Under the pieces are notes generated by a model. That model was given only the letters and a program-made list of their open reading frames with translations, had not been told where the DNA came from and made no database searches. From NCBI GenBank assembly GCA_023481105.1, contig JAMCWK010000104.1:1-55868 (forward strand): a stretch of 55,868 bases of DNA, in the 5' to 3' direction. Source of the stretch: Acidobacteriota bacterium. GTDB taxonomy: Bacteria > Acidobacteriota > Terriglobia > Acidiferrales > UBA7541. This document shows, piece by piece, positions 36,755-44,801 of this stretch. The position numbers and the translations under genes are program-made. Position 1 is the first letter of the stretch; every line of letters starts with the position of its first letter.

Positions 36755-37918
36755 ATGTTCTCCAATCGGCCCCATGGTGGAAAACTGATCAACCGTGTTG
36801 TAGATGGCCCCGCGCGCGACGAACTGCTGGCCCGCGCGGAAAAGCTCCCGCGCGTGCAGCTCAATGCGCGCCAGCTTTCCGATGTCGAGCTCATCGGCAT
36901 CGGCTCCTTTTCTCCTCTCGACGGCTTCATGGGCAAGCGCGACTACGACAGCGTGGTCAACGATGAGCGCCTGGCGAATCGCCTGCCGTGGACAATTCCC
37001 ATCACTCTGGCCGTCGAAGAAGCGCAGGCAAAAAACCTTTTCGGCGCGCAGGAAGTCGCCCTCGCCGACGGCAACAATCAAATCATGGCTGTCATGCAGC
37101 TCGAGGAAGTTTTCCGCTACGACCGCGACCTCGAAGCGCAAAAAGTTCTGCTCACCACTAGCGACACTCATCCCGGCGTGCAATATTTGAAGAGCGTCGG
37201 CGACTATTGTCTCGCCGGGCCCATTCAAGTCCTCCGCCGCAAGGATCGCGGCGAATTCGGTAAGTACACGCTGGACCCCAAAGAGACGCGCTACCTTTTC
37301 GAGCATCGCGGCTTCAAGACCGTCGTCGCTTTCCAGACGCGCAATCCCGTTCATCGCGCGCACGAGTACATCCTGCGCTGCGCGCTGGAAACCGTGGACG
37401 GCCTGCTGCTGCATCCGTTGATGGGCGAGACCCGCGAGGAAGACGTGCCCGCCGAAGTGCGCTTGCAGTGCTACCTCGTGCTGGTGAACGGCTACTACCC
37501 GTCCAACCGCACCGTGCTCAGCCTGTATCCGGCTGCGATGCGTTACGCCGGCCCGCGCGAAGCGATTTTCCACGCGATTGCCCGGAAAAATTACGGCGCC
37601 ACGCATTTCATCGTCGGCCGCGACCACGCCGGCGTCGGCAATTTCTACGGCCCCTTCGACGCCCAGAAAAAATTCTTTCAGTTCGACGCCGAGGAGTTGG
37701 GCATCACCCCCATCTGCTTCGACGCCACGTTCTTTTGCACCAAGTGCGGGCAGATGGGTTCGGCCAAGACGTGCAAGCATGGTGCCGAAGACCGCCTGAC
37801 ATTGAGCGGCACCAAGGTTCGCGAGATGCTCCGCAACGGCGACAAGCTGCCCACGGAGTTTACGCGGCCCGAGATTGCCGAAGTTTTGCGCGAGGCCTAC
37901 CGCAAGCAAAATCAGTAG
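36755..37918 (+). CDS. sat: sulfate adenylyltransferase (ATP sulfurylase)
   Basis: 387 residues of the monofunctional Sat family: PUA-like N-terminal domain ([11 protein letters not shown]), then the catalytic domain with Q194[10 protein letters not shown] (both HxxH-type histidines H200 and H203 present), [12 protein letters not shown] near 288 and the C-terminal [14 protein letters not shown] cysteine knuckle. It makes adenosine 5'-phosphosulfate from ATP and sulfate. I start it at the ATG at 36755, which gives the family's usual N terminus; the Shine-Dalgarno is weak, and a TCCGCC/GGCGGA hairpin lies at 36692-36706 in the leader. The APS kinase gene follows after 34 bases. Confidence 0.95.
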   Translation: MFSNRPHGGKLINRVVDGPARDELLARAEKLPRVQLNARQLSDVELIGIGSFSPLDGFMGKRDYDSVVNDERLANRLPWTIPITLAVEEAQAKNLFGAQEVALADGNNQIMAVMQLEEVFRYDRDLEAQKVLLTTSDTHPGVQYLKSVGDYCLAGPIQVLRRKDRGEFGKYTLDPKETRYLFEHRGFKTVVAFQTRNPVHRAHEYILRCALETVDGLLLHPLMGETREEDVPAEVRLQCYLVLVNGYYPSNRTVLSLYPAAMRYAGPREAIFHAIARKNYGATHFIVGRDHAGVGNFYGPFDAQKKFFQFDAEELGITPICFDATFFCTKCGQMGSAKTCKHGAEDRLTLSGTKVREMLRNGDKLPTEFTRPEIAEVLREAYRKQNQ

Positions 37919-37952
37919 GCCGCAATTTACAAGGGAGAGAACAGCCACACCA

Positions 37953-38573
37953 ATGAAAATTAAAAAGAACAAAGGTTTCGTGCTCTGGTTCACCGGCCTG
38001 CCGTGCTCCGGCAAGTCCACCCTCGCCGAGCTGCTCAAGCCCGAGCTGGAGAAGCGCGGCCGCCTGGTGGACATTCTCGACGGCGACATCGTGCGCACTC
38101 ACCTCACCAAGGGTCTCGGCTTCAGCAAGGAAGACCGCGACACCAACATCCGCCGCATCGGCTTCGTGGCCGGGCTGGTGGCGCGCCACGGCGGCATCGC
38201 CATCACCGCCGCCATTTCGCCCTACCGCGCCATCCGCGACGAAATTCGCGCCACCGTGGAAAATTTCGTCGAGGTGTACGTCAATACGCCGCTCGAGACC
38301 TGCATCAAGCGCGACGTCAAGGGCATGTACAAGAAAGCTCTTGCCGGCGAAATGAAAGGCTTCACCGGCGTGGACGATCCCTACGAAGCGCCGGTGAAGC
38401 CCGAACTGACCATCGAGACGGAGTCGGAAACACCGGAGCAGTCCGCCGCGCGCATCCTCGCCAAGCTCGAAGAGATGGGCTTGATTGAGCCCGCGCACGA
38501 ACCGGCCTACACTCCCGAAGAAGCGGAAAAGATCCGCGCGCGACTAGAAAAACTCGGCTACATCGAACAGTGA
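37953..38573 (+). CDS. cysC: adenylylsulfate kinase (APS kinase)
   Basis: 206 residues. P-loop GLPCSGKST (15-23), [21 protein letters not shown] with the family's APS-binding residues, [13 protein letters not shown] and the lid region [12 protein letters not shown] near 135-146. It phosphorylates APS to PAPS, the sulfate donor for sulfotransferases and for reduction. Odd feature: the C terminus carries a second copy of the last helix ([16 protein letters not shown] about 170-185, then [15 protein letters not shown] about 190-205). AAGGGAGAG precedes the ATG. No PAPS reductase or sulfotransferase is in the window. Confidence 0.95.
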   Translation: MKIKKNKGFVLWFTGLPCSGKSTLAELLKPELEKRGRLVDILDGDIVRTHLTKGLGFSKEDRDTNIRRIGFVAGLVARHGGIAITAAISPYRAIRDEIRATVENFVEVYVNTPLETCIKRDVKGMYKKALAGEMKGFTGVDDPYEAPVKPELTIETESETPEQSAARILAKLEEMGLIEPAHEPAYTPEEAEKIRARLEKLGYIEQ

Positions 38574-38580
38574 GCGTGCC

Positions 38581-39366
38581 GTGCAATTTGCCGGAATGGT
38601 GGCAATTGGCCTGTTCGTCGGCCTCCTGATTGGCCTCACCGGATTGGGCAGCGGTTCGCTTCTCACGCCGCTGCTCATTCTGGTCGGCGGACTTTCCCCC
38701 GCCACCGCCGTCGGCACCAGCCTCGCTTTTTCTTTTACCTCCAAGTTCTACGCCAGTTGGAATTTCTACCAGCGCCGCATGGTGCAGATGGAAATCGTGC
38801 GCGACCTCAGCATCGGCAGCCTGCCCGGCGCGCTCGTCGGTGCGTTCTTCATCCGTTATCTCGGCCTGCGCCAGCCCGGAAAAATGGACGTCGTGCTGTT
38901 CCGCGCCATCGGCGCCGCGCTCATCGTTGTCGCCTTCATCATGATTGCGCGCCTTCTGCCTCTCGCCATGCGTCCCGCCGCCATGGACCGCACGCTCCCC
39001 GTCTCCGAAAATGTGCGCCGTGTGCTGATTATTCTCGCGGGCTTCGCCGTCGGCGCCAGCGTGACCGTGACGTCCATCGGCAGCGGCGCCGCGCTGATTC
39101 CGGCCATGATTCTTTTTTACAAGCTCGACTCCGGCACGCTGGTGGGCACGAATGTTTTTATGGGCACGATTCTCGCCGGCATCGCCGGCATTTCGCACAT
39201 GGGCCTGGGCCACGTGGATTGGGGCGCCGTGCTCGGCCTGCTCTGCGGCTCGGTCCCCGCGCTGTGGTTCGCCACGCATCTCCACGGACGCATCCCCCGC
39301 CAAATCCCCGAAGGCATCATCGCCGCCGCCCTCATGGCCATGGGCGTCCACATCATCTTCCTATGA
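38581..39366 (+). CDS. TauE/SafE-family sulfite/sulfonate exporter
   Basis: 261 residues, about eight membrane segments in the two-half TauE/SafE layout: GLLIGLTGLGSGSLLTPLL in the first half and GASVTVTSIGSGAALIP in the second are the paired Gly-rich motifs. These proteins move sulfite, sulfonates or sulfur-containing organic anions. It starts at a GTG seven bases after the APS kinase stop, so it is part of the sulfate-activation operon and probably handles a sulfur anion of that pathway. Direction of transport cannot be read. Confidence 0.9.
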   Translation: MQFAGMVAIGLFVGLLIGLTGLGSGSLLTPLLILVGGLSPATAVGTSLAFSFTSKFYASWNFYQRRMVQMEIVRDLSIGSLPGALVGAFFIRYLGLRQPGKMDVVLFRAIGAALIVVAFIMIARLLPLAMRPAAMDRTLPVSENVRRVLIILAGFAVGASVTVTSIGSGAALIPAMILFYKLDSGTLVGTNVFMGTILAGIAGISHMGLGHVDWGAVLGLLCGSVPALWFATHLHGRIPRQIPEGIIAAALMAMGVHIIFL

Positions 39367-39375
39367 AAATTTCCC

Positions 39376-39459
39376 TGTCATTCTGAGCGAAGCGAAGAAT
39401 CTCTCCTGAGCACAGCGAAGTGCTGTAGCGGCAACCGGCCAGACTTCAGGCCGGTTGCC
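39376..39459. repeat. REP-like sequence followed by a perfect 11-base hairpin
   Basis: TGTCATTCTGAGCGAAGCGA and following bases (39376-39402) match a dispersed bacterial repeat that I recognise from many genomes. The hairpin GGCAACCGGCC / GGCCGGTTGCC (39430-39440, 39449-39459, eight-base loop) lies between two convergent genes and could end transcription from both sides, though no T-run follows. Confidence 0.7.
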
Positions 39460-39488
39460 AATTTCCACTTCAATGCAAGGATGGCCTG

Positions 39489-40181
39489 TTACTCTTCAGT
39501 TTGCGGCTCGACATCAGCGAGACGCCATTCCCCCTTAGTCAATCTTTCTACCTTTTGCTTCTCGATGTGCGCTGCAACTCGCAAGTGGTAGAGCAAAGCA
39601 TCAGCGTCTGAATGAGTGATGACCTCGTCGAGCAATACCGCTCCGTCCAAATACTTCTGAGATAAATAATTCAGGACGGCATGGAATGAAGCGAGAGCAT
39701 TCTCTATGTGCCGACGGCTCACACCGGGGAGCGGTTGCACTGACTGCTTTGTGGCATGTGATAGGTCGCAGTGTGCAAGTCGCTTATTGCGCCATTGTCG
39801 TGCAAACTCGGCATTAGTTTGGACATCTACAAGAAGTTTCTCCACTCGTAAGCGGGTTTTGGGATCGGAAATCGCACCAAGAACGCGCAAGAAAGTAAGA
39901 TTTTCATACTTGCCCTGCTGGACTGGGTCAGTGAGTCGAGCAATATGCAGGATTACATCCTGCCAAATCACGTCATGTACTACTTTGAAAAAGAGGGCTG
40001 CAGTCCCATTAAGCAGATCAATTCGCTTTTGAGAGTGGGCGTAGAGCTTTCTGAATTCTTGCCATTTTACCCGTAGCCAGCACACTTCTTCATGTAGTCG
40101 GTGGAATAAAGGTCCAAGCGTTGGCCCCATGGCCTGAAGGTGTCGCTGCTCCACTTCGTCCGCCGATTGATATCGAGCCAT
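39489..40181 (-). CDS. HEPN/AbiU2-like protein
   Basis: 230 residues, mostly helical. VIWQDVILHIARLTDP (72-86) and WRNKRLAHCD (130-139) resemble the HEPN domain of AbiU2-like proteins; R131 and H137 give the R-x5-H pattern of HEPN ribonucleases. Base composition is visibly more A+T-rich than its neighbours, suggesting recent acquisition. Next to a HigBA-type pair on the same strand, so a small defence-type island is plausible. RNase activity is inference from the motif. Confidence 0.68.
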   Translation of the reverse strand: MARYQSADEVEQRHLQAMGPTLGPLFHRLHEEVCWLRVKWQEFRKLYAHSQKRIDLLNGTAALFFKVVHDVIWQDVILHIARLTDPVQQGKYENLTFLRVLGAISDPKTRLRVEKLLVDVQTNAEFARQWRNKRLAHCDLSHATKQSVQPLPGVSRRHIENALASFHAVLNYLSQKYLDGAVLLDEVITHSDADALLYHLRVAAHIEKQKVERLTKGEWRLADVEPQTEE

Positions 40182-40278
40182 CTGTCGTACGAAACCCGCA
40201 TCCCTTGAGCGGATTTTGCGCGAACGACTGCGGATTAGCTACTAAATTCTTAGATCGGAGAGGGCAAGATGAATCGAC

Positions 40279-40578
40279 TTAAGCCGCCTTGACCGTAAGT
40301 TTCACTCCAATTGCTCTGGCAACGGCGACCAACGTGGACAATCGCGGATTGCCTTGCGCGGACAAGGCCCGATACAGGCTCTCTCGCTGCACGCCGGCAG
40401 CTTTCGCCACTTTGGCAATGCCTTGCGCCTGAGCCAAGTGTCGAAGGGCAATCAGCAGCACGCGAGGTTCGTCTTCATCCTCCAACGCGGCTTTGAGGTA
40501 CTCCGCCGCAAAGTCCGGGTCTTTGCGAAGGCGGCGCACCATTGCCACGTCGTGGGAGGCGCTCGCTTTACGTTTCAT
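40279..40578 (-). CDS. HigA-type antitoxin, helix-turn-helix
   Basis: 99 residues. The C-terminal half is a Cro/XRE-like helix-turn-helix (AQGIAKVAKAAGVQRESLYRAL, residues about 50-71 counted in two parts) followed by GNPRLSTLVAVARAIG, typical of the probable-addiction-module antidote family. The N terminus (DPDFAAEYLKAALED) is the toxin-contact part in that family. The ATG at 40578 has AAAGGA upstream and overlaps the toxin gene's end by 11 bases. It should neutralise the upstream toxin and repress the shared promoter. Confidence 0.9.
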   Translation of the reverse strand: MKRKASASHDVAMVRRLRKDPDFAAEYLKAALEDEDEPRVLLIALRHLAQAQGIAKVAKAAGVQRESLYRALSAQGNPRLSTLVAVARAIGVKLTVKAA

Positions 40579-40903
40579 GGAGTCCAGTCCTTTCTTTGTA
40601 GTCCTTGAGGTATGCCAGAGCCCGGTCAATGTCGGCCGACTGCTTTCTTTTGTCGCCGCCGCAGAGGAGCAAGACGCAAACTCTCCCGATCATTGCGAAA
40701 TAGACGCGGTACCCAGGTCCCCAATCAATCCGTAATTCACTCAAACCCTGACGCAACGGCCTGCAGTCGCCAAGATTCCCGGCCGCAAGCCGGTTGATGC
40801 GGACTGCAATTTTTGCCTGCGCACGAGGATCCGCCAGCCCTGTCAGCCACTCGTCGAACACATCGCGTCCACCGCGCGTGAGATAGTGGCGAATCTCGAT
40901 CAC
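40568..40903 (-). CDS. RelE/HigB-type toxin
   Basis: 111 residues of the RelE/ParE superfamily, phage-derived Gp49-like HigB subgroup: FDEWLTGLADPRAQAKIAVRI, then LRQGLSELRIDWGPGYRVYFA and VLLLCGGDKRKQSADIDRA. These are the usual basic and aromatic positions of ribosome-dependent mRNA interferases of this group. GTG start at 40903. The toxin-first order with antitoxin downstream is typical of HigBA. Confidence 0.9.
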   Translation of the reverse strand: MIEIRHYLTRGGRDVFDEWLTGLADPRAQAKIAVRINRLAAGNLGDCRPLRQGLSELRIDWGPGYRVYFAMIGRVCVLLLCGGDKRKQSADIDRALAYLKDYKERTGLHET

Positions 40904-41014
40904 GGATCCCAGTGTAACTTATAAATTACTTTCCGGCAAGCTGTTTCCTGCCAACCTCATCAAATCTGCGTTCATCTTCTGTCTTCATCCGCGTCCATCT
41001 CCAGTTTCGGGAGT

Positions 41015-41031
41015 CCGGTGGACTCCACCGG
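41015..41031. repeat. perfect palindrome CCGGTGGA-c-TCCACCGG
   Basis: Eight-base arms around one central base, within a series of GGAGTCC/GGACTCC words at 41010-41036. Operator or hairpin; no gene can be tied to it. Confidence 0.6.
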
Positions 41032-41082
41032 AGTCCAGGCACCGGACTGCGTTCCCGCTTTTCACCGCCCGCAATTTTGCCC

Positions 41083-41111
41083 TTGACAAGCCCTGTCCTA
41101 TATGCTAACAT
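41083..41111 (+). promoter_or_regulatory. strong orphan sigma70-type promoter
   Basis: Consensus TTGACA (41083-41088), 17-base spacer, then TGC TAACAT (41103-41111), an extended -10. It points right into about 270 bases without a gene and then into the 3' end of a minus-strand gene, so the transcript would be non-coding or antisense. Confidence 0.6.
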
Positions 41112-41242
41112 TCTTTGGTAACTTATTCACTGTTGGCTATAGCCAGCCTAGAGGTGCACGCGTCAGGGAACCGAAATCCCGTAACCTCCGCTGTCAGCAG
41201 ATTCTGAGTTCAATTTGCGCGCTCCACACCCACACACAAGCC

Positions 41243-41343
41243 AATCCCTTTGCCTTCAATCGCTTGCGCACTGTCTGCCATTTCTGTCAAAACAGAAATC
41301 GGCCCAACCTCTTTTCTTTCAATCCGTTGCGCACTCTTTGCCA
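41243..41343. repeat. two 38-base direct repeats flanking a hairpin
   Basis: Copies at 41243-41280 and 41306-41343 share 30 of 38 bases, including TTGCGCACT. Between them ATTTCTGT-CAAA-ACAGAAAT (41280-41299) is a perfect hairpin. Downstream of the orphan promoter. Confidence 0.7.
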
Positions 41344-41382
41344 AAAACAGGGGGGAGGGGGGGTGTCCTGTGCACAAGGCAG

Positions 41383-43503
41383 CTACTTCGTTCTTGGCTG
41401 CTCGATGAGCTTGAATCCGTCGCCGGTTTCCGATGGCCCGGCGAGCACCCACACCGGCCGGTCGGAATAGTATGCGCGCAGGCGCGCCACGGATTGCGGC
41501 CCAAGGTCGCGCGCATAGATCGTTCCCGGAACGTCGCGATCGAAGCGCGGCGGATTGAAAGGGAATGCGGAGTCGTAGTCCGGCCAAGCCTTTCCACGGA
41601 TGAGCACCAGGCTGCGCCCGAAATTGTATTGCCGCTCCATGGCGCGGATATCCGGTACGATGCGGCGGTAGTTGTGATACTTGTCCAGCGAGCGCCACGG
41701 AAAAATATTCGCGGCACCCAACAAGGTGGCGATGAGGATGAACGCGCCGACGCGCGCTCCGGCCTCCGGCACGGCTCCTGCAGAGCGCAAGCGCGCGGCC
41801 AACTCCTCCGCGCCGCGCACCGTCAATGCCGCGAGAGGCACGAACATCTGATACCAGTAGCGTGGGCCGAAGTCTGGCCCGCCGCTGTACCAGTAGAGAC
41901 TCAGCAGGGCCCATGTCGCCAGCACGAAGCCCCACAGCAAAACGTCGCTGCGGAATTTGCGCCACACAATCAGCAGAAAAACAAAGATCAGCGAGCCGCA
42001 CGCCCAGCCGAACATGTCGAAATTCACGAGGTAGAGATTTTGGTTGGTGTTCATCAGCACATCAATGGGCCCGTGGCCCGGCAACGCGTCCAGGCCGGTC
42101 CAGCCGAAATTGCCGACGTCGGGGCCAAACCCCAGGCGATTCGAGCCGGGATACTGCGCCAGATCGAAGTAGCGGTTAATGGGCACCAGAAACGGATTGC
42201 CAACGAGCAGCTTGTTGCACGCGAGGAAGAGAACCGCCATGAGCGAACCGGTGAGTGCTGTGGAGGCCACGGCGGCAAGGCTCAGTTTTTTCCATCCGCC
42301 GCTGAGCCACCAAACGCCCATCACGCTGGCGACAATCACGGCTTCCAGCGCGCGCACGTGCAGCGCGGCGCCGATGCTCAATCCCGCTACCGCAGCCCAC
42401 GCGATGCTGCGCGCGTTGCGCGCGCGCTCCACGGCGACCATGCCCAGCAGGGTAAGCGCCAGCGCCGAGGTGTGCGGCATCACGCTGGCCGACAGAAACA
42501 GCAGCCACGGCGAAAAGGCCATCAGCAGCGCGGCCGCGTCCGCCAGCTTGCGGTTGTACACGCGCCGCAAAAAAATGTGCGCCAGCAACACGATGCATCC
42601 GCCCAGCAGCGGATTAATCAGCCACGGCACGCCCAGCCGATAGCCCAGCGCCAGCGGCACGGCGCTGCCGAATTGCGGCGATGCAAACCACTTGTCTCCC
42701 TCGACGAGCTGAAAGGGAGCGGCCAACGCCTCGGCGTCCACCGGCGGCGGAAGATAGAGTTTCCCAATGGAAAGATATTTGGCCTGGAAGATGTGCGCCA
42801 CTTCGTCGGCCAGATGCGGCATGCGGTCGAAGACCACCCAAGCGATGAGCGAAGAAAATACGACCACCCACAGCGCCGCAGCCCACGGCAGCCACGGACG
42901 TTCCGAATTCTCCCACCGCGCGCGCAGGCGTTCGAGAACGCTGCCCGGAAGCGTGGCGGCAACCAGCAAAAGATTGAGCAGACCGACAACCAACACCGCG
43001 AGTCCCAGAGCAATCTTGGAGGCGTGAACCGCGGCCTGTCCCGCGAAGCCGCCGTTCACGAAGGCCTGCGCCACGCCGGGCGCGATCGTGGCGCATCCGT
43101 ACATGGCCAGGAGCAACAGCACCAGCGCTTGCGGGCCGGAAATCAACTGCGGAATTTTCTTGCGAGTATCATTGTCGCGCAGAAAAATCTTCCACGCGCC
43201 CCAAGCCACCAGCAAGCCCTGCAGCGCCAGGATGAGCAGGAACACGCCGCGCCAGGTGCGCAGCAGTTCCGACCACCCAAAAAACATTTGAAGGCGGACG
43301 CGATTGCCGACCTCCAGGAGTTGCAGCGCGCAGGCCTGCCCGGCAAACGCCAATGCGGTCCAGCCCGCTGCAGCGCCCCAGCCTTTGGCGCGCAGCAGCA
43401 GCCACAGCAGCACGCTCAGGCCGACGGTCGCCACGGTCCATGCCAGCGGCGCGGTGAACGTAAAAATACCGGGAAGGGCAGGGCCTGCGGTGAAGGGAAT
43501 CAT
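41383..43503 (-). CDS. GT-C family glycosyltransferase (PMT/ArnT-like), polytopic
   Basis: 706 residues with about 12 or more membrane segments. After several N-terminal helices a loop reads RMPHLADEVAHIFQAKYL, with the DE pair at the position of the catalytic acidic residues of polyprenyl-phosphate-sugar GT-C enzymes. It would transfer a sugar from a lipid carrier in the periplasm. Opposite in direction to the following glycan genes. Start at the ATG at 43503: no Shine-Dalgarno is present, but an extended -10 ends seven bases before the ATG, which suggests a leaderless message. Confidence 0.82.
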   Translation of the reverse strand: MIPFTAGPALPGIFTFTAPLAWTVATVGLSVLLWLLLRAKGWGAAAGWTALAFAGQACALQLLEVGNRVRLQMFFGWSELLRTWRGVFLLILALQGLLVAWGAWKIFLRDNDTRKKIPQLISGPQALVLLLLAMYGCATIAPGVAQAFVNGGFAGQAAVHASKIALGLAVLVVGLLNLLLVAATLPGSVLERLRARWENSERPWLPWAAALWVVVFSSLIAWVVFDRMPHLADEVAHIFQAKYLSIGKLYLPPPVDAEALAAPFQLVEGDKWFASPQFGSAVPLALGYRLGVPWLINPLLGGCIVLLAHIFLRRVYNRKLADAAALLMAFSPWLLFLSASVMPHTSALALTLLGMVAVERARNARSIAWAAVAGLSIGAALHVRALEAVIVASVMGVWWLSGGWKKLSLAAVASTALTGSLMAVLFLACNKLLVGNPFLVPINRYFDLAQYPGSNRLGFGPDVGNFGWTGLDALPGHGPIDVLMNTNQNLYLVNFDMFGWACGSLIFVFLLIVWRKFRSDVLLWGFVLATWALLSLYWYSGGPDFGPRYWYQMFVPLAALTVRGAEELAARLRSAGAVPEAGARVGAFILIATLLGAANIFPWRSLDKYHNYRRIVPDIRAMERQYNFGRSLVLIRGKAWPDYDSAFPFNPPRFDRDVPGTIYARDLGPQSVARLRAYYSDRPVWVLAGPSETGDGFKLIEQPRTK

Positions 43504-43510
43504 CGGCAAA

Positions 43511-43519
43511 ATCTTAGCA
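43511..43519 (-). promoter_or_regulatory. extended -10 giving a probably leaderless mRNA
   Basis: On the minus strand TGC TAAGAT, seven bases before the ATG of the GT-C gene, so transcription should begin at or next to the start codon. A TTGAGG at 43536-43541 is a possible -35 with a long 19-base spacer. Confidence 0.4.
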
Positions 43520-43676
43520 CGAGCTTTTCTTCGTGCCTCAACCGCGTTGCGGGCTCGTGCCGCATTGGCGACCCCCGCTGCGAGACACCTTTCCACATTT
43601 CGCGGGAGCGGCTACAATTCCAGCTTCATTCGTGGCGAGCTCCCGGCGGTTTTTCGGAGAGAAAGGCAAAGGCATC

Positions 43677-44660
43677 GTGCGGGTTCTGATTACAGGCGGC
43701 GCGGGGTTCATCGGCTCGCATCTGGCCGATTTGCTGCTCACGCAAAACGACGAAGTCTGGGCCATGGATAATCTCTCCACCGGGGCCATCGGCAATATCG
43801 AGCACCTGAAAAACAATCCGCGCTATCACTATCAGATCGAATCCATCATGAACGTGCCGGCGGTGGCCGAGCTGGTGGACCGCGTGGACGTCATCATCCA
43901 CCTCGCCGCGGCTGTTGGAGTGCGGCTGATTGTCGAAAGCCCCGTGCACACCATCGAGACGAACATCCGTGGCACGGAAATTATTCTCGAGCAGGCCGCG
44001 AAAAAGAAAAAACTCGTTCTGCTCGCGTCCACTTCGGAAGTGTACGGCAAGGCCACCAAGGTGCCGTTTTGCGAGGACGACGACCTGGTGATCGGCGCGC
44101 CGGTGAAAGGCCGCTGGAGTTACGCGTGCTCGAAAGCGATTGACGAATTTCTAGCGCTGGCCTACTGGAAAGAGCGCCGCGTGCCGGTGATCATCACGCG
44201 CTTCTTCAACACCGTCGGCCCGCGGCAGACCGGGCGCTACGGCATGGTGCTGCCGAATTTCGTGCGCCAGGCGCTCGCCGGCGAGCCCATCACCATCTAC
44301 GGCAACGGACAGCAGACGCGCTGCTTCGGGTATGTCGGCGACGTCGTCGAAGCGCTCACCAAGCTGATCCGCACCAAGGAAGCCGTGGGCGAAATCTTCA
44401 ACGTGGGCAACAACGAGGAAGTGACCATCGAAGCGCTCGCGCGCCGCGTGATTCAAATCACCGGCAGCAAATCCGAAATCGTGTACGTGCCGTACGACCA
44501 GGCCTACGAAGCGGGCTTTGAAGATATGCTGCGCCGCGTGCCCTCGCTGGAAAAAATCGGCCGCGTCATCGGCTACCGCCCCAAAACCACGCTCAATCAA
44601 ATAATTCAGAAAGTCGTGGACTACCAGCGCGAGCAGGCCGGCGCCGGCTCGCGCGCATAG
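43677..44660 (+). CDS. NAD-dependent nucleotide-sugar epimerase/dehydratase
   Basis: 327 residues. GGAGFIG (7-13) for NAD, HLAAAVGVRL near 80, STSEVYG near 120 and YACSK near 147 for the catalytic Tyr and Lys, RFFNTVGPRQTGRYG and GNGQQTRCFGYVGDVV in the substrate domain. It looks closest to UDP-glucose 4-epimerase/UDP-glucuronate decarboxylase relatives. GTG start with AAAGG upstream; a TACAAT hexamer at 43613-43618 may be its -10. It heads the plus-strand glycan gene set. Confidence 0.9.
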   Translation: MRVLITGGAGFIGSHLADLLLTQNDEVWAMDNLSTGAIGNIEHLKNNPRYHYQIESIMNVPAVAELVDRVDVIIHLAAAVGVRLIVESPVHTIETNIRGTEIILEQAAKKKKLVLLASTSEVYGKATKVPFCEDDDLVIGAPVKGRWSYACSKAIDEFLALAYWKERRVPVIITRFFNTVGPRQTGRYGMVLPNFVRQALAGEPITIYGNGQQTRCFGYVGDVVEALTKLIRTKEAVGEIFNVGNNEEVTIEALARRVIQITGSKSEIVYVPYDQAYEAGFEDMLRRVPSLEKIGRVIGYRPKTTLNQIIQKVVDYQREQAGAGSRA

Positions 44661-44749
44661 CAATTCCTTGCACATTTGCGGCACACGCCGTCAGAATTGC
44701 GCAACACGCCACGCAGCGTCGGTTTCCAAGTGTCTGCGTTCCGGTAGCT

Positions 44750-44758
44750 TGATAGAAT
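44750..44758 (+). promoter_or_regulatory. extended -10 before the GT2 gene
   Basis: TGA followed by TAGAAT, giving a transcription start near 44765 and a leader of about 40 bases to the GTG at 44802. No clear -35. Confidence 0.35.
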
Positions 44759-44801
44759 CGAAGATTGGAAGACGAAATGCCACTGCCGGTGTCGCGGACG
44801 T

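Larger units (their letters stand above)
40904..41382. other. long non-coding region with orphan promoter, palindromes and direct repeat
   Basis: 479 bases with no credible gene. Holds degenerate ATCTGCG repeats (40967-40998), a CCGGTGGA-c-TCCACCGG palindrome (41015-41031), a strong plus-strand promoter (41083-41111), a 38-base direct repeat (41243-41280 and 41306-41343, 30 of 38 identical), a hairpin (41280-41299) between the copies and a G-rich run near 41349-41363. Confidence 0.65.

Noticed and set aside
41349..41365. G-quadruplex
   Set aside because: Only two G-runs are present in close proximity; four are needed for an intramolecular quadruplex.
41102..41470. Open frame of 122 codons on the plus strand
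   Set aside because: Its start codon lies within the promoter's -10 region, it has no Shine-Dalgarno, the composition is not protein-like and its 3' part is antisense to the GT-C gene.
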